This document shows, one piece after another, positions 32,676-45,087 of a DNA stretch of 64,000 bases (position 1 is the first letter of the stretch; each line of letters opens with the position of its first letter). Both the position numbers and the translations under genes were made by a program. The notes beneath the pieces were generated by a model. It ran no database searches, was not told the DNA's origin, and saw only the letters and a list, made by a program, of their open reading frames with translations. Source of the DNA: Phlegmacium glaucopus (taxonomy: Eukaryota > Basidiomycota > Agaricomycetes > Agaricales > Cortinariaceae); assembly GCA_015039465.1 (NCBI GenBank), contig MU130477.1, positions 241,328 to 305,327 on the forward strand, read 5' to 3'.

Positions 32676-35600
32676 ATGAGCACGGAGCATTCCACGGCAA
32701 CGGAACACCACTCAGTACCACTTTTTAAAGGAAAATCTGCTCACAGGTCTTGGCCACAGCTGCCAGAAGAACTCGTCAGGTCAGTCGATCCCATACGCCA
32801 TACCCGAGGACCGTATTCTCAACTGTGTATTCAGGCTTATCACGAATCATTATCTATGGGATCTCGCAGCTACCAACTATTGTCCATCTACTTGGGATGC
32901 TCGCAAACTATGGCATCCCAGGATGGTGTATATTTGTATACGCGACTCGATCGAACTCGAAAAAAACATCATGTCAGTTTGCCCAGAATGGCGCAGAGCG
33001 AGTGAGTGAACCTCTTTCTTTCTTCTCTTTTCAATTTCGAGACTCTTGCCACTTTGAAATCGTTATCGGTCTATTCCAATTTTAAGCGCTCAGATTCGTA
33101 CCCAATCTTGCTCTGATGTGATGGTGGAGCAATAATTTAATGGAGCAAAGAGCTACTGGCGACGTGTCTGCATCCGTTGTGCACGTCCCTATGGTTGCCG
33201 CAAAGTTATGATCTACCCTAAAAATATCCACCTCGTCAGGATCGTTTGGAGGCTATCTCATGGTACATAGCGTCGAGTTGATACAGTGGTGGCGTCCGAT
33301 CTTGAACAAGAGGGCTATCATTGCGTCTTCTCCCCCTCATACAATTCCTATTGTCACCTCGACAATGCCCCTCCAGTAATATTCCTATTCAAATCTCTCG
33401 GAGACCTGAACAGTTCGGACGTTATAGCCCTTCCAGCATTTAAGCGAAATAAGCGTTGACAGCTTCTGTCGATGTTATATCAAGTCTGCAACCCCCATCC
33501 CCCCCGAATTCATGAGACGCTTCTCATCTTCCTTCTTAACATCGGCGATCTGTTTCTCTTATTCCCCCATCTCCCATTGGGCGGTGCGGCGAATAAAAGA
33601 CCGGGAAGTCCTCCCTACTCTCGCCCTCCTATCTATCCAACGACCGCCCATCCCTGCCCAATCAGCTCAGGCAAGGGATAGCCGTCTGTTGGATTTGGCA
33701 AATGTCACTTCCCATATTATGACCTTGTCCCTTGGACAACTCTTTTGTCCTTTTGAAGAGTATTGCCGATAAAGCCGGATTCCGAACCATTTTTTCTGTG
33801 CTTCATCATCTGCAGACTAGACTCCTTTTTTTAATCATCTATTTTTTTCGCATAAACTCAATAAAACATCGTTGCTAATGCCCTTATATTGTAGTCGAAA
33901 AACATTTATTCTGGAATCAAGCTATCGCTCTCATTGACCCCAATGACACATGTATGCATCACATGGTTCCCCAAGTTAAAGTTCCTCACAACGCTTCCTC
34001 GAACGCCCATACATCTGTCGTCCATCTTAGCGCCTACCAACATTTTCACAACTTAATCCGCGTTTCCTGCTTTGTCTGCCGTATAAACTTCTCGTACACA
34101 AATGTGGGACTCCTGACTGGCAAACGTACGGCGCCGTCATTCTATTTTGGACCCATTCTTATCTGTCGCGACCATGACCGACGTCGAAACGCTTATTGTG
34201 GACTTTGTCTTAAAGATGGGACCACCCTCGGCATTCAAGACGCCACTACAAGAGATTTCGAACATGTCAATACTCTCTGTATCAATGAGAATGAAGACGA
34301 CGTCATTTGGAAAGGGGTTGAAACTACATGTCGGAAATGCAGATCTGAATGGCTCTGGCGTCGTGCATCTGGAAATCCACGCGATCGGGAGGCTATTGGT
34401 GGTAACACGATGCAAAGCCCAGATTGGGAAACGAGGCAATGCGTAGATGGATTTTTGGATATGGCTGAAGGCACGATTGAAGAAGTCTTGACCCTCGCCA
34501 GGGAGAAATGGTGGTTACGAAAACAAACGAAATACGAGAGTTTGGGACAACATGCTTTGGCAGCTCAGCAGTCAAATAGCAGTGCTGACGAGGCCGATTC
34601 TGATGAAGATAGAGAGATGATGATGGTGAGGGACTCCAACCAGGTGAAGGAGATGGCCTTGCATGATTGGGCTCGTCAAAGAATATTGGACGGCCATTGG
34701 ATTAGTCCAGCCGACGTTTGGTATAACAACTCGGTACCAGGAAGACCGCTTGTTGTTCGTGCAGTACATCCTTGCCCTTGGGCTCGTGAAGGATCAGCAG
34801 CCACGGACGAAGAGGAACATCCATTACGGCCCATCTACACTGGAGAAGTTCCACCCACTTATGCCCTCTGCGAACAAGCTTTCATCGCTCATATGAGGCA
34901 GATGCAACAGATTCTGATACCTCCCATGAGGAATATCGTGCGAAAACTCGTTATGGAGTCTGAGGTCCTCTCGTCGAAGGGTTATGAAGACCCTACGGTG
35001 AAGGCGGGCAAAATGACATTGGAGGACATTATGACCATCTTGAGAGAGGAGGAAGGTGTATGGTACGATGGCGTTGACTGGATTGAGAGGAAGAAAAACG
35101 AGGAGGAAGCCTTGAGGAGAAGGGTCGAGGTAGAGGGCGGTGTCAAAGATCGTCGGAAGGAGGATGACTCAGCGTCGACCACCTCATCAAGCGGCAGCAG
35201 TGGAACCCATGGTTCTTCAAATTCAAATGCCACGAGTCCGGTATTATCTACTACGACCCTGCAGACGACCCCTTCACCACCACCGTTAAGCGATGAAGGC
35301 ACTATCGGAACAGTGAAGAAAGCCGAAGAGCCTCTACGGGGCCAACAACAACCGACCTATTACCGACCTGCTACTATTCCTGTTGATCCTGTCAGGCCGT
35401 CACCACAGTTGTTGAGATGTATACCCTATGTACCTGTGACGATCGGACATATGCCACATTATAGCCTGGACGCCTTCAAAGCGGTGAGTTCCTATGCTTA
35501 CTCATTTATTTATGTAAAACTTATTGGTTATTTTAGGCCTGGCGAGATGCTTGTATTCCACTCTATCATTGTCGATGCTCGATATGTGAACGAGCTAAGA

Positions 35601-36403
35601 AAGTTCAGGCTGAATCAAATACCGCTGCGCTCGTTCCTCCTCTCGTATCCTCACATCAACCCGTTGACCCAACTGTACGAACCGCTCTCTATCCCGCCTT
35701 AGTCATTCGCAATCGACAGCCAGGGGAGATTGATCTTACGGAAGTTGGGGAACTTGAGCTCGATGGTGATGGTGAAGAGGAAGTGGATTATGATGGTTCG
35801 GATTTGGAAGAGTATGAAGAGGAGGAAGAGGAGGATAACGAATCAAGATTTGAGGGGGAGGAGTATAGTTATTCTGTTTCGTCGGAAGCCGATCCAGAAC
35901 CTGATGTTCGGCCGCGAAAAAGATCGTCTGACGTGCTTCAGGAAGAAGAGGAGGAAGAGGAGGAAGATACCGCTGATACGAGTGATTCTGCCTCACTTCG
36001 TCGGCAGAAGACCGGCGGCACACCACCTAAACGTGCTCGGATCGGCGACCAGGTTGATCTCAACGACGATCCCAACCATGACCATAATAATGATACGGTT
36101 ACTCTCAGATCTATCCCTTCTCCTGTTCGACAGAGGAAACGAAGTAGTGAGGAACTGGAAGAAGGCGATGTGAAAGATGTTGCAGCTGGGAACAAAAGAC
36201 ACAAAGTGGATAAGTCATCTTCAGTTGTAGAGTGTCCAGTTGGTTTGGAAGCGGACAGGTTTGAAGGAGATTCGTTACCATCGACCGTTGGTGAAGATGA
36301 GGATTTGTGTGATCCTCCTCTGGCGAGAGGACTTACTCTCCATAGACGAATAAGCCAGGCCGATATGGACAAATTGATCCCATTGGACGATCTGGAAGAT
36401 TGA
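32676..36403 (+). CDS. F-box-like, Cys-rich protein with acidic C-terminus (four exons)
   Basis: Exons at 32676-32779, 32835-33001, 33895-35483 and 35537-36403 join in frame to 908 residues. The N-terminus has an F-box-like start (SWPQLPEELVRLITNHYLWD) followed by KLWHPRMVYICIRDSIELEK and CPEWRRAIEKHLFWNQA across the third junction. The middle has paired cysteines (SCFVCRI; CRDH to YCGLCLK; TTCRKCRSEWLWRR) and, after the last intron, CRCSICERAKK, suggesting one or more zinc-binding modules. The C-terminal 250 residues are very acidic (a run of eight Glu) with basic clusters (PRKRSS, PPKRAR, VRQRKRSS) that look like nuclear localisation signals. Intron 3 is 893 nt, unusually long here. A nuclear ubiquitin-ligase adaptor or chromatin role is only inference. 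No exact family name is assigned. Confidence 0.7.
33002..33894 (+). other. Unusually long intron with gene-like remnants
   Basis: Most introns in the window are 50-70 nt; this one is 893 nt. Inside, around 33,160-33,290, a piece reads RRVCIRCARPYGCRKVMIYP and RIVWRLSHG, with an apparent one-base shift just upstream (near 33,150) and a stop at 33,290. Open frames of 69-86 codons follow (33,472-33,772) without a recognised domain. Confidence 0.45.
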
Positions 36404-38345
36404 AGCTTCCTATTCTCTTCTTTCAATTCCCTGTGTATTTTTCCCAAGTGTATCAACCCAAAATTATCCATGTGTTTTTTCCCCCCCTTTTTTTACCTTG
36501 GCTAATTCTCAGCTCTGCGATCTATAGATTCGAACGGCCGCTTTCATTCTTTCTCCCTAACTATTTTTTTTTCACATTTAAACTTGTGTCTTTTTTTTTT
36601 GACTATCTGCCATGCCTATACTTCTTATCGATATCCCGTCTACTCCGGATGTCGCCAACTTATCAAATCAGTTTTCACGATTGTCCAGTTGTCTTGGTGT
36701 CATAAATTCATAACGATCGAGTACGTTACGACAATCTTTGCACCTTCGGGCTGGATCGGAGGTCAACGCTCGTAGACGTCAACTGGATTGAACCCCTTTT
36801 TATCTTTCTCCTTTGGCCTTAAACCCTCGCAAATCTGTCTCTGACTCGTTGCTATCGATATCATAGTCTCATACTACGTACACTGCCATGGACATATCGG
36901 GAACTTCATTAAGTCTTAACAGTGCCTGTTGCAGTTCGGATTTTCCCATAGCGTTGGGCGTGCCTGATTTGCCTAACTCAAAACTGCAAGTTTGGATGAA
37001 AGTTGATGCAAGTGGGTATATACTTGTTCTGTTTTGGCCATACTGACTATTTCTATTTCCCATAGCATAGGGTATGCAAGTCAGCAACATCATATGATGG
37101 CGTGTGGCCTTTTCGATATCTTCGATATCTGAGTCGGAGGTAAGTTGGAGGTAAGTGCCCAACTCTGTATGAGAGATTATCCATATTCCACAATGTTGAG
37201 CCAGAGATGGGGAAACCCCCAGGCTGTGGAGCATCAGAGAACTCTTTCAAATTCCCTCTATTATCTATCTATCTCAGGATACGGCGATAAAGTCAAGTAT
37301 TCTGCAACGGCATTTCCTGCCACTGAACTTCTTGCTTGGAATAGGTCCTATCTCAACCCTACATATCCATCTGGAATTGGACTTTTATAACGTAACCCCT
37401 GGTACTTTTTTTCTCCTAATGGTCCTTGATCTTATTCGCGTGCGTCTCACTTGTTAGTTTCTATCGGAACCGCGAAGCCACTGTAACCGGATTTGCCCGC
37501 CAAACTGCGGGTTTTGTGAAGAAATCCGACGGCTAAAGGGTTACTCCCCCACACTAATCTTCAAATACAACTCAATTGCTTGAGGGATATCCATTGAATG
37601 GCTTAGGTCATGATGGCAACGGTGAAAGTCTCATAGTATGCTACATCACCATCCAATGTCGGTGCGCTGATAGCTGATTAATTCAAAGTCGCGTCATTCA
37701 CTTCGGGTCATCTAGTTCGGGACTAAGTACCGCTTACGATAACAAAGGATTAACCTACTTACCAGGACCGCGAAGAACCCAAACATTGGCATCAATGATG
37801 ATTTCGATATCATCTAAGAATAACGTATGTACTTAACTCCTACTTAACCCCGTTCAAAATTTCTTCGAATACTGAGTTATCATGGGGGCAGAAAGGGGTA
37901 AAACAATGCAACTCTGACATAACTTTCGGCTTCAGTAGAACTTTCAAAATTATGGCTGCCTGATTCGGACAGTAGGGTTATTTCTTTGAGATTTGATAAT
38001 CAAATTAGAATAACACACGGTTACAGACGGTTACACAACAGCATTCCAATTGACAGCCATTCAAGTTAAAGTTTCAAGACGAGCGCTGACCTAATCTGGC
38101 AAGTCAATGATGAACTTGGGCGTATCATTTTTACTCCACTGAATATCCGCAGCGACTTCCCGTCGCGAGGAAATCTTGGAATTTGATTGTACTTCCGACA
38201 CTCATGTCTGTGAAAAAAAAGATTCGTGCATCGCGGGCTGTACTCAAATACCAGCCTAGAAGCATCTGCTTGGACTTTTTTTCCCCAGACCCATCTTTGT
38301 TAATTACGACGACAAGCTAACTAGTAATCCGGCAATACTCTCCCT
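36404..38345. other. Intergenic region
   Basis: The first ~200 bases are T-rich 3' flank of the F-box-like gene. A minus-strand frame of 121 codons (37,234-36,869) has no recognised domain and is probably chance. No other feature is seen. Confidence 0.4.
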
Positions 38346-39626
38346 ATGATTGGCAAACTCAATATGGATCCCATCGACAACGTTTCTCGGGATAGTAAAG
38401 ACGGTACTTATCGCTGTCCTCAATGCCAAACCCCATTTACAAGACGGTCAAATCTTCGGAGACACTTTCAAATCCGTGAGTGGAACTCAATGTTCCCTTG
38501 TTAATATTCCGCTAATTCCGAGGTAGACTTACGAGGTTCCTCTCTGAAATGCGAGGTATGCAACGAGGAACACAGTACTAAGTACTGCCTTTCGTATAAC
38601 GCATCAGACCGGTTACTTTATGCCTTTTTTCCGCAGGGATAGTCTTCAAGACCACGTCACCGCCTCCCATTCCGCAATATGGAACGTCACCCATGAAAAA
38701 CCACAAAGGATAGTCATCCCGCAGGACATCCCACCGTCCAACCCACACAGCCCATTTGCAAGCGTGTCTCCTCCAAGTTTCGGTCCTTTCTCGTCACAGA
38801 ACGGTAGTGCTGGCCAATACCCAAGCCTCGCATCTCCTGCACCAGCTCGCGCGTTCCAGGTACCAAACTTTGGCAGACTCAATCTAGGCTCGTCAAGCAC
38901 AGCGTCCACCACAGCCATCCTCCCGCGTCCTGCATCATCTTTGACATCTGACAGGAATATTGCGATGCATGGAGCTTCTCCCAGGATAAACCCGTTTTCC
39001 CATCGTCGTTCAAACACGTCGTCGTCATCAATTGTTAGTTATCTATCACCTAAATTTATCTATTTTTAGGGCTATACTCTGACGTGATATCTATCTATTT
39101 CCCGTAGAGCTCTTCACCAATCTCACCTTCATCGCCTTATACACGGCTAGGCCAACCGGGCCCTCAACAAGGACACTATGGCGTTTATCCTCCATCTCAA
39201 ATACCATCATTACTCAGTCATCAAGATTGGATAGCAGACGTAATGGGACAGCAAATAATGGGACACGACGGCGATGAACGGCCAATATACACGCGTCAAC
39301 AGGTGAAGAACATGCTTGATGTCGTAAGTGATTGTTTTATCGAAAGCGTCGTAAGTCGAATCTATCTTGATTCTCTATATCCACTTTTCTCCTTTTATTC
39401 TGGAAATTCGTTTTTTTCTCACAGATATATATCTCTTTTCTCTCAGGAAAGTGTCTTGAACAACGGTCAGCGTCAGCCGAATTCTACTAGACCAGAGAAC
39501 TATTCGACGGCATTGGATACTGGGGTCCGTCAAATGATATTGGCAGAGGCGATTCCACGATTAGTTTCGAGGCTTCAAGGGTCAGATAACGTCAATGTGA
39601 TGTCACCTGCAAACGGAGGATATTAG
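38346..39626 (+). CDS. C2H2 zinc-finger transcription factor (two fingers, five exons)
   Basis: Predicted exons are 38346-38475, 38527-38581, 38637-39033, 39108-39323 and 39447-39626, about 325 residues. Finger 1 is YRCPQCQTPFTRRSNLRRHF followed by QIH across intron 1. Finger 2 is assembled across intron 2 as KCEVCNEEHSTKDSLQDHVT followed by ASH, a C-x2-C-x12-H-x4-H finger, which strongly supports the splice choice. Downstream it is Ser/Pro-rich (SSPISPSSPYTR), with a C-terminal RPENYSTALDTGVRQMILAE block. The layout of paired N-terminal fingers plus a disordered tail fits fungal C2H2 regulators. Targets are unknown. Exon 4 has two GTAAGT donors 27 nt apart, so two isoforms are possible. Confidence 0.8.
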
Positions 39627-42190
39627 GCGTGAACCCGCTACAGGAGCTTATAGACTTAATAATTGTTTAATTAGTATATAGATAGATTATCAGATATCGT
39701 GTTGTGCACATTTCATCATACATATAGAGCCCTAGAACGTGCAGAATTGGAAATCTGCTGCGAAAACTGTAATTTTCAGTGTAATGATCCTGTTTTTGAA
39801 ATTTCCAGAGATCGACGAGCCTTACAATCTGTCACCTTGCAGACTCTGGTAAATAACTTACGTGGTTTGGTGAGCGCTGAGAGAGAGCTGAGTCATGATA
39901 CCGCCGATAACTAATCCTTCCACTATGGTCCCGACGACGACGGTAGCGGAAATTACAACACCAATCGCAGTTTCTTCTAGATTCTAGTAATTCCTTTCTA
40001 ACCATAACTTCCATTTCCATGGGGAAGGCTTATGGCGATCTTCATCGGATGGTATGGACTCCCGGGGATCCAGGTGAAGTTTAGACCTATTTAGTATTTA
40101 CGGCATGGCATTGCCAAGTATATCATGATGTATCGCAGTGATGCGGTGGGGAAGTAATAGGAGAAAAGGGTGGAGGTAGTAGACGTTAATAAAAAGTCTT
40201 CTTTTCATCATGATAATGTTATAAATAAAAGGTACTTTATTTGCCGTGCCTTTGTCTTCTATTATTAATTAAAGAATATTCTTTGGGTGATATCGATAAA
40301 CCTCTATGAACCAATCTCCTCGGGTTGCGAGCAACTTGAAAGAAAATGTGTCGAGTTCTGTCTAGTTCCTCGCCCAATGTGATATTTATACGCATATTCC
40401 ATGCTGCTGGACCATGCAGACAGCCGGGTGCTTAGGGCTATGACTCATTGGGTTGCCGATGTTGGTAAAATAGTTATGGGTACTACGCTGTCTTCGGCTA
40501 CTGGAGTGAGTATTTCTACCAGTAAGCATGATATTCACAATTTCAAAATCATTGTGCCGGCGGATATTATGAGCATGGATCCCATTCAACATCATGCGTC
40601 AACACCTATACCACCCACAATCAATGTGGTTAATTCGGTACCCACGGTTATTAAAGTTTCATCGCTGAATCTCTCGTTCACAAGGTTTGAGGCCCCTCTT
40701 GTTTGGGTATCTATCCAGAAATGGCGCTTTGAATCTGGAGCTCCATGCGGCATACTCAGCCAACCATGAGAAGGAAGATAAGTAGTAGGTTTGAACACGC
40801 TTGGCTTCCCCTCTTTGAATGAGACTCTCACCGTGTATAAGGTCAGATGGCAATCTAAAAATAACATTGGATGCCCGGTTTCAACCCGGTTTTCTGTGGG
40901 AGGCTAACAAAGATAATCCCCTGAAGTTATCAGCAAGACTTTTGAGAAATGACTGAATACCTTGCAATCACGAAAACCACCCATTGAATCCATCTACTAC
41001 ATTCAGTTCTATTTACAGACCCAATTTAAATAACAAACGTTGTAGCAAATAAACAATGATAAATCAGATGTGGGCCGGCCCGATCGCTTATCTTGCCCTC
41101 GATTGGGGATCTTCGCCCACACAGCACACCGGATTAACATTTTTTTTAAAATCGTCCTCAAAAAAGGCATAACCTGATTTGGAGGGGTCATAAGATGTGC
41201 TTTATATTTTTGTTGCTTGTGGCAGGAAGGTAAGAAAATCAGCCCACTAACTCGGAAATCAGAGTTATAGTTAAGCTCGAATCCTAGTAACTCAGTGCCT
41301 TTGGAAGAAATATATCAGTCTGCGGTGACGGTTTTGGGTTGCAAACTCTGCTCCAAACCCGAAGTATTTGTTAGTAAGTACGTACGTACATACGTAGGCT
41401 CAATTCCTCAGAGAATCTACTGCGGGGCGTGTAGACCATCAGTATTCTATGCACTAAGGTTTCCAAGTTGTCGGTACATGTTTCTGAACGTCTGGTCGTC
41501 GTTTGACCCTGCCGGGAGGTTTTCAGGGACAGAACTTTCCAGGTCTGCACGTTTATGAACCATATGGGGTCAACCTTCTGATTTTAGCAGGCGTTTTCGA
41601 CCCTGGATGCTCGATAAACTATTTGGACAAAGCACTAATGACTAGCATCGATTTAAGACGCCTTGCATTTCCCATTGTCGAGTTCAGAGGGATAGATAGA
41701 AGCTCTACGGCGGATTTTATTCTACGAGCTCGCGGGAGATTCAGTAAATATCGTTTGAATATTCAAGGGACATTGACGGCACGCTGACCTTCAGAAGGGT
41801 TTTAGGATATTTATAATAAGAAAAATGGCCTTGTAATATGCTCCTTTCTGCATTTTGCTAGTCCGACATCCATACGATACTAGATAATTACAATAAACAA
41901 GAGAGATAGGCTCGATTAGTAGGGTTGCTTGATATGCATATCATTGAATACTACTCACGAGATCCTCGCATTGCTCAATTCGTTCCCATCCAATGTCTTG
42001 AAGCCGCGATAGATGGCTTTCCTGAATGATTAAAGACAGAGCCGTCTTTAGCGAGGGAACATCCCACTTGAGCCATATCGGAAGCTTAAAGATCTAAGAT
42101 GATTGCAGATCCATTTCGCGACTGGATGGCTAGTCGATGATAATGATCAAACGCGTCAGACTCAAAAATATACATGAAGTCCGAATGTTG
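39627..42190. other. Gene-poor region
   Basis: No supported gene. Frames at 40,401-40,769 (+), 40,592-40,867 (-) and 41,503-41,787 (+) lack recognisable domains or a convincing exon structure. There are short GTACGTACGTACATACG repeats near 41,379. Confidence 0.4.
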
Positions 42191-42192
42191 CA

Positions 42193-42546
42193 GGCCATTA
42201 CTGGAGATTCGAAGACAGATGGCTTTCAGCCACCTGTAAGTACCAGTAATAAGTAAATGAGTCAGACATTGAGATTTGACATGACTCATGCGAAGTCCTG
42301 CAGTGTGAGAGGGTTAGTGCGTATTTGTAGGTTAAACTGCGGAAAACTATAGCACTAACAGGCGGTGGAGTGGGCCATTACTGGAGTTTCGAAGACAGAT
42401 GGCTTTCAGCCACCTGTAAGCGTCGGTAACAAGTGAATGAGTCTGACATTGAGATCTGACAATGACTCTGCGAATTCCTGCAGTGTGAGAGGTTAGTGCG
42501 TATTTGTAGGTTAAGCTGCGGCAAACGATAGCACTAACAAGCGGTG
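42193..42546. repeat. Tandem duplication, period about 180 bp (two copies)
   Basis: The unit starting GGCCATTACTGGAGATTCGA at 42,193 recurs from 42,373 (GGCCATTACTGGAGTTTCGA) through GCACTAACA..GCGGTG, with scattered substitutions and small indels. No coding capacity or TE signature is seen. Confidence 0.85.
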
Positions 42547-43475
42547 TAAAGTGCGCTTGGGAAGCAATGAATTCTCTTGTGTAACATTTACAGCAAGGCA
42601 CCGTTTTTCAGCCGGCAATGAATAGTAGAACCCACTAAAGTAGCACGAGATATGCCCTAGTCCGCTGTGCAAAGGGACTGGGTAGGGACCGTCCAATTGG
42701 TATAGTGGTATGCCTATCGAGATTTCGTTAACTATAGAAGGAGGCAGAAATTTTGTGCCTGGGGGAACTTGATGTTGAATGAGCCACTCGCCTGTATTCT
42801 AACCCGCATCTCAAGCGATATCGGCACCATGCTTTGTGCCTGAGGAGCTTCGCCCCGCCGTATACAACTAATTCGAGTTCGTATCCGTGGTTTCTCAGCT
42901 TCCATAATTGTGATAAGAAACGTTCCTGGATCCTGGATGGGCTTTCCATCCCCTGGCTTTGGTTGCGATCCCCTCGAGTTATGGAATGTCGAGGAAACCA
43001 ACAATTTGGTGGATAATGAACCTACCGTTACCGTTAGTGAGAATGGTTGATAAAAATATTTGAAAGCATACATACTTCAGACCCCCAAGGGGCTTGTCGA
43101 ACGACAGTCATGGGCAAGTGTCAATTGCATCATCGTATTACATACGAGTATCAGTTGACGGTTGGCGGTTTGCCGCGCATAATGTCTTTGTTCAAAACTT
43201 CAAGTTAGCCTTTGCCAATAGCGCCTTTGAAACTTCAAAGCTTCAAATTCCAAAGCTTCAAATTCTCCAATGCAAAGCTCGATAGATCATTTACTTGCCT
43301 TGGAATCAACTTGAAGGGTGCCGGCATGGTGGTCGATATTTCAAAGACAGTTCGGCTGCCGGCAGAGTGTCAGTATCCATGTTCCTCCCAAACAGCAACC
43401 TTCAGTCACCTTCTTGAAAGTAAAAGCTTTCTGGTGCACACTACTCTGTGTCTTCAAGTTGACCTTGTAAGAATC
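42547..43475. other. Intergenic region with an uncertain minus-strand frame
   Basis: A 113-codon minus-strand frame (43,073-42,732) could be part of a small gene, but no family is recognised. Near 42,693-42,715 a tRNA-like A-box (TTGGTATAGTGGTATG) occurs without a matching T-arm. A short AAGCTTCAAATTC repeat lies at 43,230-43,270. Confidence 0.35.
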
Positions 43476-44838
43476 ATGGGTCGTTTATTCGCTCTGCCAA
43501 CTTCACTACGGGGAAGACTAGCTATCGTAGGCTCTTTCGCAGGACTTTATGCTCTCGCATACATGTTTTACATCTTCGGTTCTCCTCTTTTTGAAGGACG
43601 ACAACAACAACAACCGCTTATTGTTGGTGACACAAACCTGTCGTCGCCCTCGTTGCCTGTCACCAATGGAACAGACGACTCATCAAATCGACCCCGCATC
43701 CTGCTGGTCACAGCAATGTTCGATCTTTCAAACAATTCAAACTCGAAACCAAAAGAGGATGCGTGGATACATCACTTTCTTGGAGAAATTACAAGCGATA
43801 TCTATGTATTCACAACTCCCGTTCTCGAATCCTACATTCTCCAGCTCCGAGGCTCGAATACTCACATCATTGTCGACACTTCGTTTTCAACGCCATTTGA
43901 TATACCCCCTTTGAAAGGGAAAGAAGATGCATATAAGCAGATGCGGAAGAAGGATCGACAGAAATCTCGAAGCCATACACCAGAATTCTTCGCCTTGCAT
44001 AACTCGAAACCTTTCTTTCTTCATACGGCTTTGCAGAAGACGGGTGTTAACGCGAGCGTGCCCTACGACTATGCATTTTGGAACGATATAGCCAACTTCC
44101 ATGAAGAACATCAATATCGCGAATGGCCCTCTCCATCCAGGGTACGAGATGTATGGGAAGAAGGCAGCGTGCTAACGGGGATCAGTGTAGACGAGTTGAT
44201 GTTCATGCCTATGTGGGGCCTTCCTCATTCGACTTTCTTGTTTTGGAATGAAGGTATGGGGCCTATCGACAATGATTTTAGCCAAGGCACGTGTAGCCCC
44301 ATTTTTCTTTCGCAGGGCCCCCATTCATTTTTTGACTTTTGCCTTTTTCTTTGCAGGATCTTTCTTCGGTGGTCCGCCGAAAGCCATCAATTGGTATACA
44401 CGGGCGTTCTACGCTTATCATGACAAATACCTCTCCCTTGATATCTTCATCGGAAAAGACCAAGCCACAGCCAACGCCTTACTCGTCTTATTCCCCGACC
44501 GTTTCATCACAGTATGGTACAACGACCCCATAGCCCCTGCCCATCTCCAGCTCAATCGTACTGTCCAAGAAAGCTTTCTTGGACAATGTAATTCAGAAAG
44601 AGTTTATTATCGGTTTTGGTTGGCTGATGAGGAAACGCAGGATAAAATGAGAGATATGTGGTTACGGAAGCAGGATCGTTGGAAGTGGTGGGGATGGTGG
44701 AGACCAAAAGATAGGATGAGATGTCAGTCGACTAGGGTGCTGGCGATGAAGGAGGTGTTAAGGCGGCTGTTTGGCACTGGTTGGGAGCCTCCTCACGCTT
44801 CTATCCCTGTTCCTGCGACTTTGAATTGGGATCATTAA
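43476..44838 (+). CDS. HtrL/YibB-like type II membrane protein
   Basis: Exons 43476-44253 and 44357-44838, joined at FWNEG/SFFGGPP, encode 419 residues. A short basic N-terminus precedes one hydrophobic segment (about residues 14-37, AIVGSFAGLYALAYMFYIFG). This predicts a type II membrane protein with the rest in the secretory lumen. The lumenal part reads ILLVTAMFDLSN, then KPFFLHTAL, ELMFMPMWGLPHSTFLFWNE, GSFFGGPPKAINWYTRAFYA and FIGKDQATANALLVLFPDRF. This pattern of an LLVTAxFDL start and an EGxFFGG motif is that of the HtrL/YibB family, often found near glycan genes. A glycosyltransferase-like role is inferred. The two exons come from clear GT-AG sites, and the 103-nt intron is somewhat longer than most. 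Confidence 0.7.
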
Positions 44839-45087
44839 TTTATGTATGGTTGGTAAGGGAAGGTAACTTTATTTAAGTAGGATAAAACTTTGTACATTAT
44901 ATTTGAAAAAGCGCTTCGATCCGCCCAATTATAAATAAACATCATGTGTATGGTGAATATTACACCACTCCGAATCGTAAATCATGTCCAAGAGTGCAAA
45001 ACATAGTTCATGTCGAACTGAGAACGGTATATTTGCCTTCAGTTCGTTCGCTCGTCAATGTGTAAACCCTTCGGGATTGGTTCTTCA

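Noticed and set aside
35938..36471. Long minus-strand frame opposite the acidic tail
   Set aside because: It is the Ser-rich shadow of the Glu-rich coding exon at 35,537-36,403 on the plus strand.
36869..37234. 121-codon minus-strand frame
   Set aside because: No domain, no exon partners and ordinary intergenic composition; probably chance.
40401..40867. Overlapping frames on both strands of 91-122 codons
   Set aside because: They shadow each other and neither shows a family signature, promoter or splice structure.
42732..43073. 113-codon minus-strand frame considered as a small secreted protein or aegerolysin
   Set aside because: No signal peptide and no family motif could be matched.
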